A stretch of 64,000 bases of DNA, taken from Trileptium ribeirensis. Lineage: Eukaryota; Nematoda; Enoplea; Enoplida; Thoracostomopsidae. The stretch is taken from positions 1 to 64,000 of the forward strand of contig JASANE010005281.1 in assembly GCA_030248225.1 (NCBI GenBank), in the 5' to 3' direction. The translations under genes were made by a program, and so were the position numbers. Positions 35,990 to 47,560 of the stretch are shown here, piece after piece. Under the pieces are notes generated by a model. That model did not search any database, was not told the origin of the DNA, and was given only the letters and a program-made list of their open reading frames with translations. The first letter of the stretch is position 1, and each line of letters starts with the position of its first letter.

Positions 35990-36110
35990 TTCAAAGAAAA
36001 ATTATGTTAATTAATGGATGTTATTACCTATGAGTAACCCCAACTGTAAAAATAGTTGCCATTTTTCAATAAAAAGCACAAGAACTTTTGTGCACTTTAG
36101 CATTATATAT
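35990..36110 (-). repeat. R1 tail separated from its body
   Basis: TTAATTAATGGATGTTATTA followed by CCTATGAGTAACCCCAACTG matches 12,909-12,950 and, more loosely, 11,374-11,410. The following TTTTGTGCACTTTAG-type sequence also resembles the region after 12,985. Confidence 0.5.
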
Positions 36111-37685
36111 TGTGATATCAAATAATGATAAGATAGAAGAAACTATTAAAGTTGTAAACCTTTAACGCCTGCGGTTGTTCGACAACAAACATGAAATTAA
36201 GTTTCAAAGCGTTATAATAACTAAATTCGCAGTGCACTGTAAGCCTGTATGCGTGTTGTTGGTTTGCTTGCGAGGAGCCTTAAGAGTAAGACTATCCTAG
36301 CCCGTAGTAGCTCAATGGCGTGCCTTTCAGCCGAGCGTTCCAGGCTAGATACCTTGCAGCGACCTAATTATATATCTGTAACCGAAACGCTAATTAATTA
36401 GGGTTTAATCTAAATTTAGTATGCCACATGTTTAAACTCATGCACGTAGTTATACACGGAAAAAGTATAAAAAGTTTAAACGTGCAAACTGTTGACCAGA
36501 CAGATTGTGGCAAATAATTGACCAGTCAAACGGCATATCTCGGCCCACATTGTGTGCAATTTTGATCTTTGTATTGGCCTTAAAATTAAACTTACTTGTT
36601 ATATTTATTATTTTCCCTTCTGTAGTTTTTTCCTTTATATGGGGTTAAGCTAGTAATGCATGAGTAATACTTAACTTGTGCCCATCGACTAGCCTATTTT
36701 GCAATAGCCGATAGTGAATATCAAACCGTTGTTACGAAACAAAAGCGGAAATTTCATCGTTTTTTCGATAACAGAAAGTTGGCAAAATCAGAAACAAGTA
36801 CCAAAAATTGCAAATTGTTTTGTAACAGATTTTGAAGATTTTGAATTTACAGTGAAAACTGTTATCTAATGCATATCAGGGTTTGATTTGTATTTGTCGC
36901 TGTTCGCGAACAAATTTAACTCAATAGTGACTTCACAAATTAACCGTTGCCTTCGTTTAGTTTGCAGTATTCGCGAACAAAGTAAGTCAATCCAAATCCG
37001 TTGGAATTTCGCATTTGAATAGGTTTTTGATTGAAATATCAAAATAGGATTATTGATGGGTTAAGTTTACTGTCGCATAAATTAATAGTAGTAAAAATCA
37101 CATAGCGGAATTTGTAATGATATCATGATAGTCGAAAAGATCTATTTTTTTGCGCCTATAAGACAATTCTTCTGGAGAAACCTCAATAGACGGCAACTGG
37201 TTTCGGTCGTAATTCGTTCACAGGTTTGTGCACATTTTAATTGTTTGCAAAGTTACTTACTGGAGAAAGTCACTTTATTTCCTTCTTTATGAATATAGTA
37301 GGAAGTCACGGAGAGATACTCTTGTTAGAAAACGAGTTGAACTAAAGAAAACTTATATGTAATGAGAAATTTGCATAAATGGTATATTTCAAATGATTTT
37401 TGTCCGTGTTTAGAGTTACAATTGTAATTAAGTGTGCACTTTCACTTTCCGTATACACGCGATTCGTGCCCGTTGAAATTCTTTGTAAATTATATACTTC
37501 TGGGTTCCGTTGATGGTTCTATTACCGAGTTGTGCATTAAATTTGCATTGTTTGAACTAATATTTTTATTCAACAGAATTGTGACTTTAAATAGAGGGTA
37601 TTCCTGAAATATAAGTTTGAGTTTTCGTAATATTTTGAGATGTACTTCGCCTGCTAAGATAGGTATAGCAGCAAAACCGACAGCA
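36111..37685. other. Non-coding DNA
   Basis: AT-rich. At about 36,300-36,360 the words GTAGTAGCTCAATGGCG and CTAGATACCTTGCAGCGAC have some tRNA D-arm character. They resemble GCGCAGTGGTTAGTAGG and CAGATACCATGGCGAC near 45,105-45,142, so a SINE-type family is possible. No B box is seen in either. Confidence 0.35.
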
Positions 37686-37689
37686 TACA

Positions 37690-38060
37690 TGGGCGAGGTC
37701 CGCATCCCCGGAGGATAGCGTGTGCGCGAGGGAGGTCGTCGTCAGGGCGATCATGCTATCGGCGGCGGGAGGGTGAGATCGTCAGGGGATAATTATTTGA
37801 AGTTTTTCGGAACTCAAATGTTCAAAATTTGTGGCACAATTTTACCAATTTCCCACTAAATTTTGCCAATTTAGCCCCAATTTTTCTTACTTACGCCCAA
37901 TTTTTGTACCACATTCGCCAAAATTTTCCGCCCGCCTTCGGCGGATGAGAGGGCCTGGGGGTGATGGGGATTCAAAGCCTCAGGTGGAATCAGGCTACCT
38001 CCCAGAGGATCGGCGACTTTCCGATGTCCGGGCATCAGGAGGGATAATCTTCTCTTATGT
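37690..38060. repeat. GC-rich ends flanking an AATTGGCAAAATT-type repeat
   Basis: GC-rich sequence at 37,690-37,790 and 37,930-38,045 flanks about 130 bp with repeated (on the minus strand) AAATTGGCAAAATTTAG-like words. The words recur near 3,630-3,720. It may be a non-autonomous element. There is no clear TIR pair. Confidence 0.35.
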
Positions 38061-38700
38061 GCATGTATCACTAACATATCTAATTCTGTTTGCATAGGTC
38101 TAATTATGATATATAATATTTATCTCAGCTTGTAGCCAAGTAATGATAATATTCTGCACATAATTTTTGCGCTAAATGTGACCACTCTATTACCATCGCT
38201 GTACAGCAACGATATTCTAAATGCTAGTTTATTGCTGAAAAACTCAACATTAGCTAGCGCCATATGTTTAATAAAAAATTTCAAAAAATATATTAATTCA
38301 GTTACGATATTTGAAAGTGAAAATCAGCTAATCGCATCAACTTAGAAAGACGTTTTCAATCAATCTTAAACTAAACTGTGTTCCAATAGTTGATTAACGA
38401 ATTTTGATGGTATTTTGGTACAAATTATCTATATAGTTACCTCCAGTTTAGGAAAAGTTTCAAGCTACTATTAATCATAGCTTCGGGTCGCCCATTGGGT
38501 GCCTGGTTTACATTGTCAGGTGCTCGGAAAATAATATTTATTATAAAACATTTTAATTGCAGTGGCGTTGCTTTGCAGATCGTTCAGTTTTTATGTACTT
38601 GGTATAATGCAATATAGTAGATACTTGTCTTAGTTTTGGTATGAGTAAATAATAGATACAATGATGAACCAACCAATATAATTTTGTTTCTTAAAAAGTA
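38061..38700. other. Non-coding AT-rich DNA
   Basis: Nothing is recognised. Confidence 0.4.
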
Positions 38701-38787
38701 TATGCTCAACTGTTTTTCGTTGCGTCATAAAAGAACAAGTAGGACACAAGCCCACAATATGCTCAACTGTTTTTTGTTGCGTCGTAG
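38701..38787 (+). repeat. Short tandem duplication, 58-bp period
   Basis: A 29-bp segment starting TATGCTCAACTGTTTTT and ending TTGCGTC(A/G)TA occurs at 38,701-38,729 and again at 38,759-38,787, with two mismatches. The 29 bp between them is not repeated further. Confidence 0.85.
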
Positions 38788-40070
38788 ATCTCATATCATT
38801 AAGTCTGGTCCAAAATATTTAACTAAAAATTAATGCCCCAATAACAAGACTTTGGAGTTTATATATAAATTTCATACAGGTATCCCAAGCTATTATTGAC
38901 GGCGGAAAACTTATCCAAATAAACTTTTTGTCACTTCATTCATAATATTCTCAGATTTGGGCAAAAATACCGAAGATAAATAATTATCGCAACTACTCCA
39001 AGAAAAACAGTGTTTTTGTGCAGACCCACAGATACATTGACAAGTGGGAATCATAAGTTTAAAAATTTGAACTGGGGTTTTTTTATGTATGCTACATATC
39101 AACATTCATTATCATTACTATACTATAAATGATAACAGTCGCTCATCAAGAGGTGGAGGCATCTTCCACCTCTTGCTGGCGGTGCCCAACGTTTGAGCGG
39201 TGCCCTGCTCCCTGAATAATAACGGTAGTTGGGATTTTATCACTTATCACTGCTTGTGTTACAATGTTATATGACAATTACACCACATGACACATTCTAC
39301 GCACATGACACGGTGCACTCTTTTATCGGTTATGAATAGTCATCGGTCTAATATGTGTATACATAGAAATACAACTGGACGTCAAAGTGAACATATACAC
39401 ATATATATAACTCTGATGCCTAGTGCGTTAATATATGAATAATATTACGATCTGGAATTATATGGTGCATAGCTATAAAGGAATAAGGAACATCTACTCC
39501 GGTTGTATATGCCGGATGTATGCCTTATATTACATCCATATAGTATCAAAACTATGGCAACGCAATAATTATAATTCAGTGATCTGAAATTTAATTAAAC
39601 CCACAACATACTCATTAATAATATTACTATCATTATCATCAACCATATTTTTAAATAATTAGCTATAATTGTATTATAGTTTTAGTAAGCAATAAATTTC
39701 GGCATACAACAAATGTCAAATAAAGCCGCTTTTGTATGCGGTCTATATTGAGTGAGACACAATCGTTTTGAAAACAAAAATACAATAAAAAATATAAATA
39801 TATTTCACTTAACCTTAACCGAAATATATTCCAATTATCTGCAATTTGGATAAAATTATATTTTACATATCCTAGAAATATGATAAAATAAAAAAATATT
39901 AAATATATATGCTGTTGATTATGATTATTTACGAAAGTATGAAACAAGGTACCGTATGTTCGCTGCTCCAAAAATACCTTCGTGCAATTATCGCAAAAAA
40001 CTTTAAGGTTTGACTTTCGATACTACACTGTCTCATCACGCAATGTATATAGCGTACCTGAACACGAGAT
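38788..40070. other. Non-coding AT-rich DNA
   Basis: At 39,150-39,176 there is a hairpin (AAGAGGTGGA, a short loop, TCCACCTCTT). No gene is present; the 102-codon minus-strand frame at 39,663-39,971 is low-complexity and AT-driven. Confidence 0.4.
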
Positions 40071-40074
40071 GATG

Positions 40075-40305
40075 AGGCCTGTCGTGTAGTGGTAGCACTC
40101 TACAAAGGTGCACCACGCCTCGTAAAAGTGAGGTGGACAATGGTCTGGCAGCAGCCAATATTTTACAAATAAAGGGGAACCTCACTGATGAGGTCCCCAC
40201 CACTGCGATAACTGCGGACCGGTCCCCCTGTCCCACCCGGGTGGTGCGCCTGTGGCGCTCCAGTCTTGCATGTTAGAGACCCAGGTTCAAATCCCGGCTG
40301 GTCCA
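40075..40305 (+). repeat. tRNA-like composite (SINE-type) unit
   Basis: At the left, GTCGTGTAGTGGTAGCACTC (40,081-40,100) looks like the D-arm/A-box of a tRNA gene. At the right, GGTTCAAATCCCGG (40,284-40,297) is a near-perfect B box. The last 90 nt (40,216-40,305) can close an acceptor-type stem: GGACCGG pairs with CTGGTCC, leaving a final A. The anticodon arm there is weak (loop CTTGCAT, Ala-like TGC), and the D arm is poor, so it is not a good tRNA gene. A tRNA-derived SINE or tandem pseudo-tRNA fits better. Two further short hairpins lie between the ends. Confidence 0.5.
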
Positions 40306-43300
40306 ACTTAAGAGCTCTCGTGGATTTTTTTCAATTATAAACAAGTTATTAGCAATGTATTCAGAATGTGGCACATATTAGTCTGTTATTTTTCAGGTGT
40401 TATTCTTCCATGTATATAATTATATCATTGTGCATAATGTGTCTGTTTTAAAAATGTGGCCGCAATTGCGCAAAGGTAGAATTTTTAATTTACCGTTTAC
40501 AGAAACCATCTCGGAACATAAATTTTTTATAAACATTTATTGAATAAAATAAATTAATGGAAATACCTCACTATGAACAAAAATGTATAAACATAAGTGT
40601 AAAACTGGAGTCAATTATGCGCTTTTCTGTTTATATACTTTTACTTAATTATACCATGAGTTTCTTATGGTCAGTTGAGTCAAAATGTGGAAGTCATGTC
40701 ACACTGTGACCATTCCCCTACTTGAAGAAGACCTAAAGTACAATTTTAAACTGTTCCCGGCAAATCAGAAAGTTTTCTGTTATTTTATTCTTTTTTCAAA
40801 CTTTAAAAGGAATACCTCAAATACATCTGAATACTGTAAACAGCTCTAAGGGGAGATAATTTAACTTCTCGATGTTCATGTATATTTAATTAATCCCGAA
40901 ATTAGAAAATTTATGTTTTACACGCCACCAAGTTATGTTCAAAACCGCTATAGTATTTTTTAATTATTATAAGTGAACTTTTGCATATTTCATGACTAAC
41001 GTCGCTGATTTCCGCTACGATTTCCTGCACTCAAATAATATTTCTAAATTAATTTAAATTCGAGATTGTCTACCTAAAGCCCAATTAATACAAAATCTAG
41101 TACGGATTTTATTGCATTATCCTAACTTAACAGCACCGTGTGCTTCAATCAAATTTGTAATTCAATAACTTTCAAGTGTATCTTGTTGATCGAACATGGC
41201 AATTAATGGGATGTCAGAAAAAGTCTCGCTCAACGTTGATGAAAATGGTCGCTAAGTACATTATGAACGAGTACCGTTTGAAACGCAGTTTGAAAATGCT
41301 GCATTCCATCGCAAACATTTCAAATCATAGACTCAAATTTGATACAATATTTAATGAAGTAGATTTAGCAAGTTTCCTGAAATTCGATCTAAACGTCAAA
41401 TAGATATGCGATTTTACCTATTTTTCTGACAACATTCTATTGTGCGCAACGCTGGAAGAAGGTGTTTCAGTCACGCAATTCCTTATTGGTTGGGCTTGCC
41501 ATGACACCAGACTTCAACACATATTAACTTGAGACACAAAACACCTCGAGCTTCATCATCTAATAACCGGAAGTAAACGATTATCTTGCACCACTACCAA
41601 TGTTTAGCAGGTTCGGCTTTATGTCTTACCGATATGAAGAGTAGTCCAATTGCTTATTTCTATCATTTTGTGATATATTTTTGCAAGTAGTAGTATTTTT
41701 ATTATACACAATCAAACATGACAAACTAAAAACGTTATAATTTAAACAGTTAAGCATGTGGAGTCCGCAAATTTGATCTAATTCTCTGTCATATTCAACC
41801 AACCGACATAATAAACGGAAATCGATAATCAATTTTTTGATATTTGGAAATTAGTTGACATTGACATAAAGCACACACATATTTATATACATTCGATTAT
41901 ACATAATCGAATTATAAAGCCAACAAATATCGAATTATAAAATTAAACAAACTATTTATCGATTGATATAGTTTCATAATAACGATAAATTTTATTAGTC
42001 CAATTATACCTGTCATAACATATCATACAATAAAAGTCGTACAACGGAGAGTTATGCCTCGTGAAACCAAAATGACAATTGCTGCTTCTATCGGACACAA
42101 AAGATTTGTATTGGAAATAATTTTTTCCATATTAAATATATTGTTAATAATAAAAAATAATTTATACACAGCAATAATCGGCTAATTATGCCGCAAATTC
42201 AGCTATAGGCAAACTAAACGATAGAATGTATATCTTATTTTATTTATCCGTACACACTAAAACTGAACACAATGTATAATGTCGAAATCCGAACAAAAAT
42301 GACAGTGAAAATGTCAGATTTAAATGACCATATCGTCGTTAGTTGTTATAACTCAATAATAATGGTCGTCTATCACTGCCGGTAAAAATAGAACATAATC
42401 GAATATATTTATTTATATATAAAAATTTTAGTATGATATGATAACTATTATTTAACTATTTATTTATTATTTAATTCGGCAATCCAAATTAAAGTTCAAT
42501 AAATCGATTCGACAACAGTCAGTCACGAACGAACAAACGAACCAACGAATAAAACGGTAAATTAAATTGATTCTAAATTATTGAAATCATGCGTTGATGA
42601 CGGATTTTTTTAGGAATAAAAAATATGCTGACCACTACAAACTAGCACTGTGGAGTGGTGTTCTTGCTGCTACGATACGGTATATAAATCAGATTGCTCT
42701 GATCATTTCTAGAAAAACATTCTTACGCTTTTAAGAGATCCTTTTATATTAACATGTCGTTTAGGTGTAAAATGAAAATATTCTAAAATAATTTCGCACC
42801 TGGACACTCATATCTTGATTTTAATACTACAGCCATCCGTACTCTTTGTTAGTAATAAGCGAATCTTGTTTTAAACTATTTTCAGTCGTACAACAAATAA
42901 AATTATCTGCCCTCAACACAAAAACGAAAAGATAGCAACAGTTTATGTGTAAAGTTAGAAATAAAAATTTCGATGTTTCAACAAATGCTAGCAGTAATAC
43001 AAAGCAGCATCTATAAGTTGTAATTTTTTACAGAATATTTCGAATGCCTCATTATTTTGTTCCTAGCTCCGGTAAACATTACCAAATAAACAGATGTAAA
43101 TCTTTTATAGTGCTGAATGTTGCCACCTGGTTACAAAAGTTCATAAATCAGGTAAGACATATATTAGGTTTCTAAAGAGACGACACGAGATTTAGCTACA
43201 AATGTAACGGATGGTAAAGAAAAACAATGACATGTTATCAAGATCATTAGTACTTATTGCCTTTTTTATATAAATTGTGTTATACAATTTACATATTTAC

Positions 43301-44299
43301 TAATTTAGTAATGACTGTTTGAAATTTGCCGAAATATTTGCCAAAATAATTGTCTGAAATATGCTAAATATGGATTGTTCTTGAAACATACTTAGTAGAG
43401 TTTTTACAGTAACGCTATTAAATCTGTATGTTTATATCGACTGCGCGTTTACGGAAAACTCAAGGCAATTTAATGTATAATTTCGAGTACAACATATTTA
43501 TAAAGACTGTCGTAAAGAGACCAAAACCTTCAGAGGATAAAGCGACCAACAAGTTAAATTTCGAGAGAGTTAAAACAAAATAGTATTTTGTTTAAACACA
43601 ATAAATCGAATATTCCCAACAAAATTCGAAAGATATATATCTGATTTTCGCAACGCTGTTAGAAAAATAAAAAAACAAATAGATAAAATTTATATTGATA
43701 GAAGACATTGATTCGGAAAAAATGCATGTTTCAACCCTGTAGTTCCTGATGTCAAAGATGAATATTCTTGCTTACTACTTTTTATGTTGTAGGCGTCACC
43801 TACGAATCATACATAGACTGTGATAGCACTGTATTGAACAATATACATCACAAAATGGTCAAAAGAATATAAAAATTTCTACCTTTTAACAAAAATTAAC
43901 AAAATAGATTACATATCTAGTGTTTACCCTATTGACGTGTAATATATGCACCGAGTAATTGTAGCGCTAATAATAAATACAGCAACATATAGTGGCATTT
44001 GCTATATTTTTCTATTGGGCACGTATAAAGATACGCGTTCCCAATTGCAACATAGTAGATATATCTCCACCTTGTCGAGAGCAGGGGCTAAACAAGAGAA
44101 AGTGCTAGGTTCATGTTAGCCTGTTTTGCTAATATCTCTTGTAGCTAAGTTGTAATCAAGCCGATTTAGCTAAATTTAGTAGAGCAATAAGTAGAAACAG
44201 TAGAGCTATCTCAGATGGCTTATCTGCGGAAGTAATATCACTGCAGTGAACGTTCGTGCAAGGGATGAAACTTGAGTAGGTTACAATTTTAGTGCCAAA
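40306..44299. other. Long non-coding AT-rich stretch
   Basis: A degenerate ACGAACGAACAAACGAACC run lies at 42,527-42,550. The plus-strand 75-codon frame at 41,176-41,403 is not recognised. No RNA gene or transposon end is supported. Confidence 0.45.
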
Positions 44300-44580
44300 T
44301 CTAAGGAAATTTTGTCGGGTCTATTCGGTTATATCACCGATTCAGAACTAGTTGTAGTAAATGCATAGTTTTATTTACCATTTACCAGAGTTAACGAGCT
44401 AGGCCGAATGGCACCATAATTAGCTCAATCTGATTATAGATTAAGGAATTATGCCCATTTCAATGAAAGCGTAAGCCTTACCCTAAGCGTTAGCTTAAGC
44501 CGTTAACCTATAAAGCCGTTAACAGCTTTTGAGACCATTCGACTCAGCTTGTGATTGATGTTTGAATGGTATGTAGCATT
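44300..44580. repeat. Shortened fold-back copy of the 4-kb/9-kb family
   Basis: GAGCTAGGCCGAATGGCACCATAA (left, about 44,397-44,420) is complementary in outline to GAGACCATTCGACTCAGCTTG (right, about 44,531-44,551). Both resemble the arm word TTGGGTATCATTCGACTCGGCTTGATG seen in the 4-kb element. The centre has TAAGCCTTACCCTAAGCGTT followed by AGCTTAAGCC, the reverse-complement style of the CTTAGG-rich centre. Arms are short and diverged. Confidence 0.5.
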
Positions 44581-45644
44581 AACTATAGAATTTTCGGCGC
44601 CAAGGATAACCATAAATATGTCGAAAAGAATGTGTCATAACTGTGGTTCTAATGAAGAGTTTTTAACCGTATAGACTGTCTGTAACAACATTAACGGCGT
44701 TCCTTTCATTTTGGCCATTTTCGGGATGGAGGCGTATAACCTAAAAGAGCCATTATTGCTGTAACATGACATAACCTGAAAAAAAGTAACCCTATTTGGT
44801 CCATATGTTCGCACTGCATAATAATTATCTTTGATACATGATTCGAACTTGCACCATTCAGAGTTACATCATTAATTCTGCGTTGTGCGGGTGAAGGTGG
44901 CGTAAGCAAATTCCAGAGATATCTTAGAACTGTTGCGCGGTTCCTTTAGGAATTCCACAAAGCGAACGAACAACAACGAACGTGCAGACATTATGCTACA
45001 AACTATGTTAACAAAACAGTTCACTGTGTGAGCTGTGAGCATTAAAGGTTTAAAGTAATTAATCTAAGTAAAATTAAATTAATGCTATCAATCCAAAGGT
45101 CTCAGCGCAGTGGTTAGTAGGTGTTATCCCAGATACCATGGCGACAGCATACAGGACGGCAGAATGGATGTTTCAACACCCTGTAACAGACGTATATGAC
45201 TTTAATTGAATGTTTAGACGAATATATTGTTGATCAGGCGTTATATTTTAGGGGTCATTGTATTTCTACCGTTTTATACCATAAACACTAGTCGGTAGTG
45301 GAACTACATTTATGAGCGGAGCTTGGGCTGTGGCATTACGAATGTACTCAATTTTATGTTCTTGTAACTACATTGCATAGGGCATAGGGCTTTATTATTG
45401 GTAAAAATATTATATTTGAATTCTTCGACCCAAAAACCGTATAATGGTTTCAACGAAACGGTTTTATTTCAATAAATAATACAAATATCGCAAAATTCTC
45501 TATTTTTGCTGCATAAGCTTAACTAATTAGCTAATTACTAATTAACCACTCAAAATTTTTTAATCCTAAATATCAGGTGCACACTCTGACATGATAGGCT
45601 TTCAAAAAAAAGTTTTTTAACATCGGTTCAGTGTTTCTTGAGAT
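44581..45644. other. Non-coding DNA
   Basis: A tRNA-like GGTCTCAGCGCAGTGGTTAG is at 45,098-45,117 with no B box. Otherwise nothing is recognised. Confidence 0.4.
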
Positions 45645-45810
45645 CCGTCGGACCGAACGAACGAACGAACGGACGGACGGATATCGACACCAACAAAAAA
45701 GAAACGCTCACCCACCACCCCCCAAACACACCGACCAACAACACCCTTTTACTCCCAGACAGAAAATAAAAACGCTTCGCTCGGCTTCGCCTCGCTCCGC
45801 TCGATGAACC
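45645..45810. repeat. Low-complexity tract: (GAAC)n/(GGAC)n, A/C-rich and CGCT-rich blocks
   Basis: A run of ACGAACGAACGAACGGACGGAC at 45,655-45,680 is followed by about 50 bp of almost T-free A/C-rich sequence (CACCCACCACCCCCCAAACA) and then CTTCGCTCGGCTTCGCCTCG. No gene. Similar A/C-rich blocks occur at 51,346-51,479 and 57,172-57,370. Confidence 0.8.
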
Positions 45811-46469
45811 AGCAGAAATACAATTTTTATTGAGTTTGAAACACGTCATTAATTTGTTTATACAAATACTATTTTGTTTATACAATTCAACAAAATAATT
45901 TAATAATTGTGAAATACTTTAATAAACCACTTTATAGATGGCCAAATATTTCTTATTTCAATTTAACTATATAAAACTAATTTCTATATTTAAGAGAACG
46001 GATTTTTAGTTTAAAAATCACCCATGCAACACTAAAATGTACAAGAACGAGTATCTCAAATTTTCTATACAAGATCAGAATGGTGCAATTTCCCGCTTAT
46101 ACAATTCCTGTCACCCAGGCAGAAATCATATAGCTAGGGTCGAGTTTAAAAATAAATTTAAGTCAGTTTTCCGTAATTAGAACAGTGTTGCGTTTACGTT
46201 ATAAAGAATCTCCTGTATGGAAGTTTTATCCTTCCCGCCACGGCGCATTGTATGGTGTCTTAGACGCTATAGTGTTTCTCACGGCATTTTAAAGTAGTAT
46301 ATAAGGAAGGCAGTGTCGGTAATGATATGGTGTAGACATCATAAAAAAATTTTCAAAAAGTTATATGATATAAGGTACACCGCCTATTATTTACACACCT
46401 TATATAATGCGTTTGTGCTTGGTATCATTGGCACTGTCATTAAACAAAATACGTGGATTTATACACAAT
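45811..46469. other. Non-coding AT-rich DNA
   Basis: At 46,235-46,285 words such as ATGGTGTCTTAGACGC faintly resemble the R3 repeat. Nothing firm. Confidence 0.35.
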
Positions 46470-46640
46470 ATTTACAAAAAAGGAATAGCTTAAAACTTTG
46501 GAGATTCGTGAAGCGGCAGTACGCCGACATTTAAGCTTAGGTTTAGTGTATATTTCATATAAGCACCTTAGACTAAGGCTTCGGCTCAGTATATTGAGTA
46601 CTGCATGGCCTACATTTTATTTACGCCCCTGAAGGTTAGT
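46470..46640 (+). repeat. Diverged copy of the fold-back central segment
   Basis: Ordered matches to 4,280-4,440 are AAAAAGGAATAGCTTA, TTAAGCTTAGGTTTAGTGTA, ATTTCATATAAGCACCTTAG, GACTAAGGCTTCGGCTCAGT, ATATTGAGTACTGCATGGCC and TACATTTTATTTACGCCCCT (compare TGCATTTTATTTTCGCCCCT). It is the best-conserved stand-alone copy of the centre. No arms are seen. Confidence 0.75.
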
Positions 46641-47535
46641 TTGACCTTTAATTTGGTCACTATGTTGATAGTGTCGCACACAGCATCTGTATGCTTATAT
46701 ACTGCATACACTAGTTGGTATGATGTATAATTTGGCTGACTATACATTCATAATTGTAATGTTTTATAACGTAATATCAAATTTATGTGTTGTTTCATAT
46801 GGTGAAAACTGATAATTACTTCATTATCAAAACTTAAAATAATCATTTTTAGTTTCAATCGCATATATTAAATATTTCTCTCAGTGTTCAGTTTTTTCGG
46901 TAACTCAAATGTTGATATTGAATGGGCAAACGTAGAATCATTTAAAGCACATTCGGTGTGAATCATTAGTAGAACTGTTCGAGATCTACCAGAAACAAAC
47001 ATTACATACGGCATTCAATGGGGTGTATTCTACGGCCGAATTGTCCCGCAATTTTTCCGAGCCTAGTTTTGGTCAGGCCTGTTTTATTAAGCTGAATGTG
47101 ATTGTCCCAATTAGTTTTGGGGGTTTTTTGCTGATCCGTGACTGATGGAATGGCAGTAAAACATTCTCCATTTAGTATACAAGTTACAACAATTTATCGG
47201 AAATGCGGCAGATATAGTAGTAATAACTAAAATGACATATGCCGATCAAATCAAAGAAAAATTATAAATATGGCTATAATTAGTTTTGGTGGTATTAACT
47301 ATAATTGGATAAGTAAAAACTCGATAGCAAATATATATAGTATACTTGCATATATCAAAAGCTAATATGCGCCGTTATATAATTACAAATAGAGAAAAAA
47401 TTGGGTATTATATTTTTATTTGTAAATCGACACAGCCGATAATCTATCATTTTAAATTGAATTTTGCACAAACCATTGACGATGATTATATTACTATATT
47501 GTATTGGGAGTAAAATTTTTGAATTTCCAATTATC
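46641..47535. other. Non-coding AT-rich DNA
   Basis: Nothing is recognised. Confidence 0.4.
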
Positions 47536-47560
47536 GTTGTTGTTGTTGTTGTTGTTGTTG
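47536..47560 (+). repeat. (GTT)n microsatellite
   Basis: About eight GTT units (47,536-47,560). It is not inside a credible reading frame. Confidence 0.9.

Noticed and set aside
40178..40230. Hammerhead ribozyme core (CTGATGAG) with a GGTCC/GGACC stem
   Set aside because: The required GAAA after stem II is absent (GGTC follows), so it is not a hammerhead.
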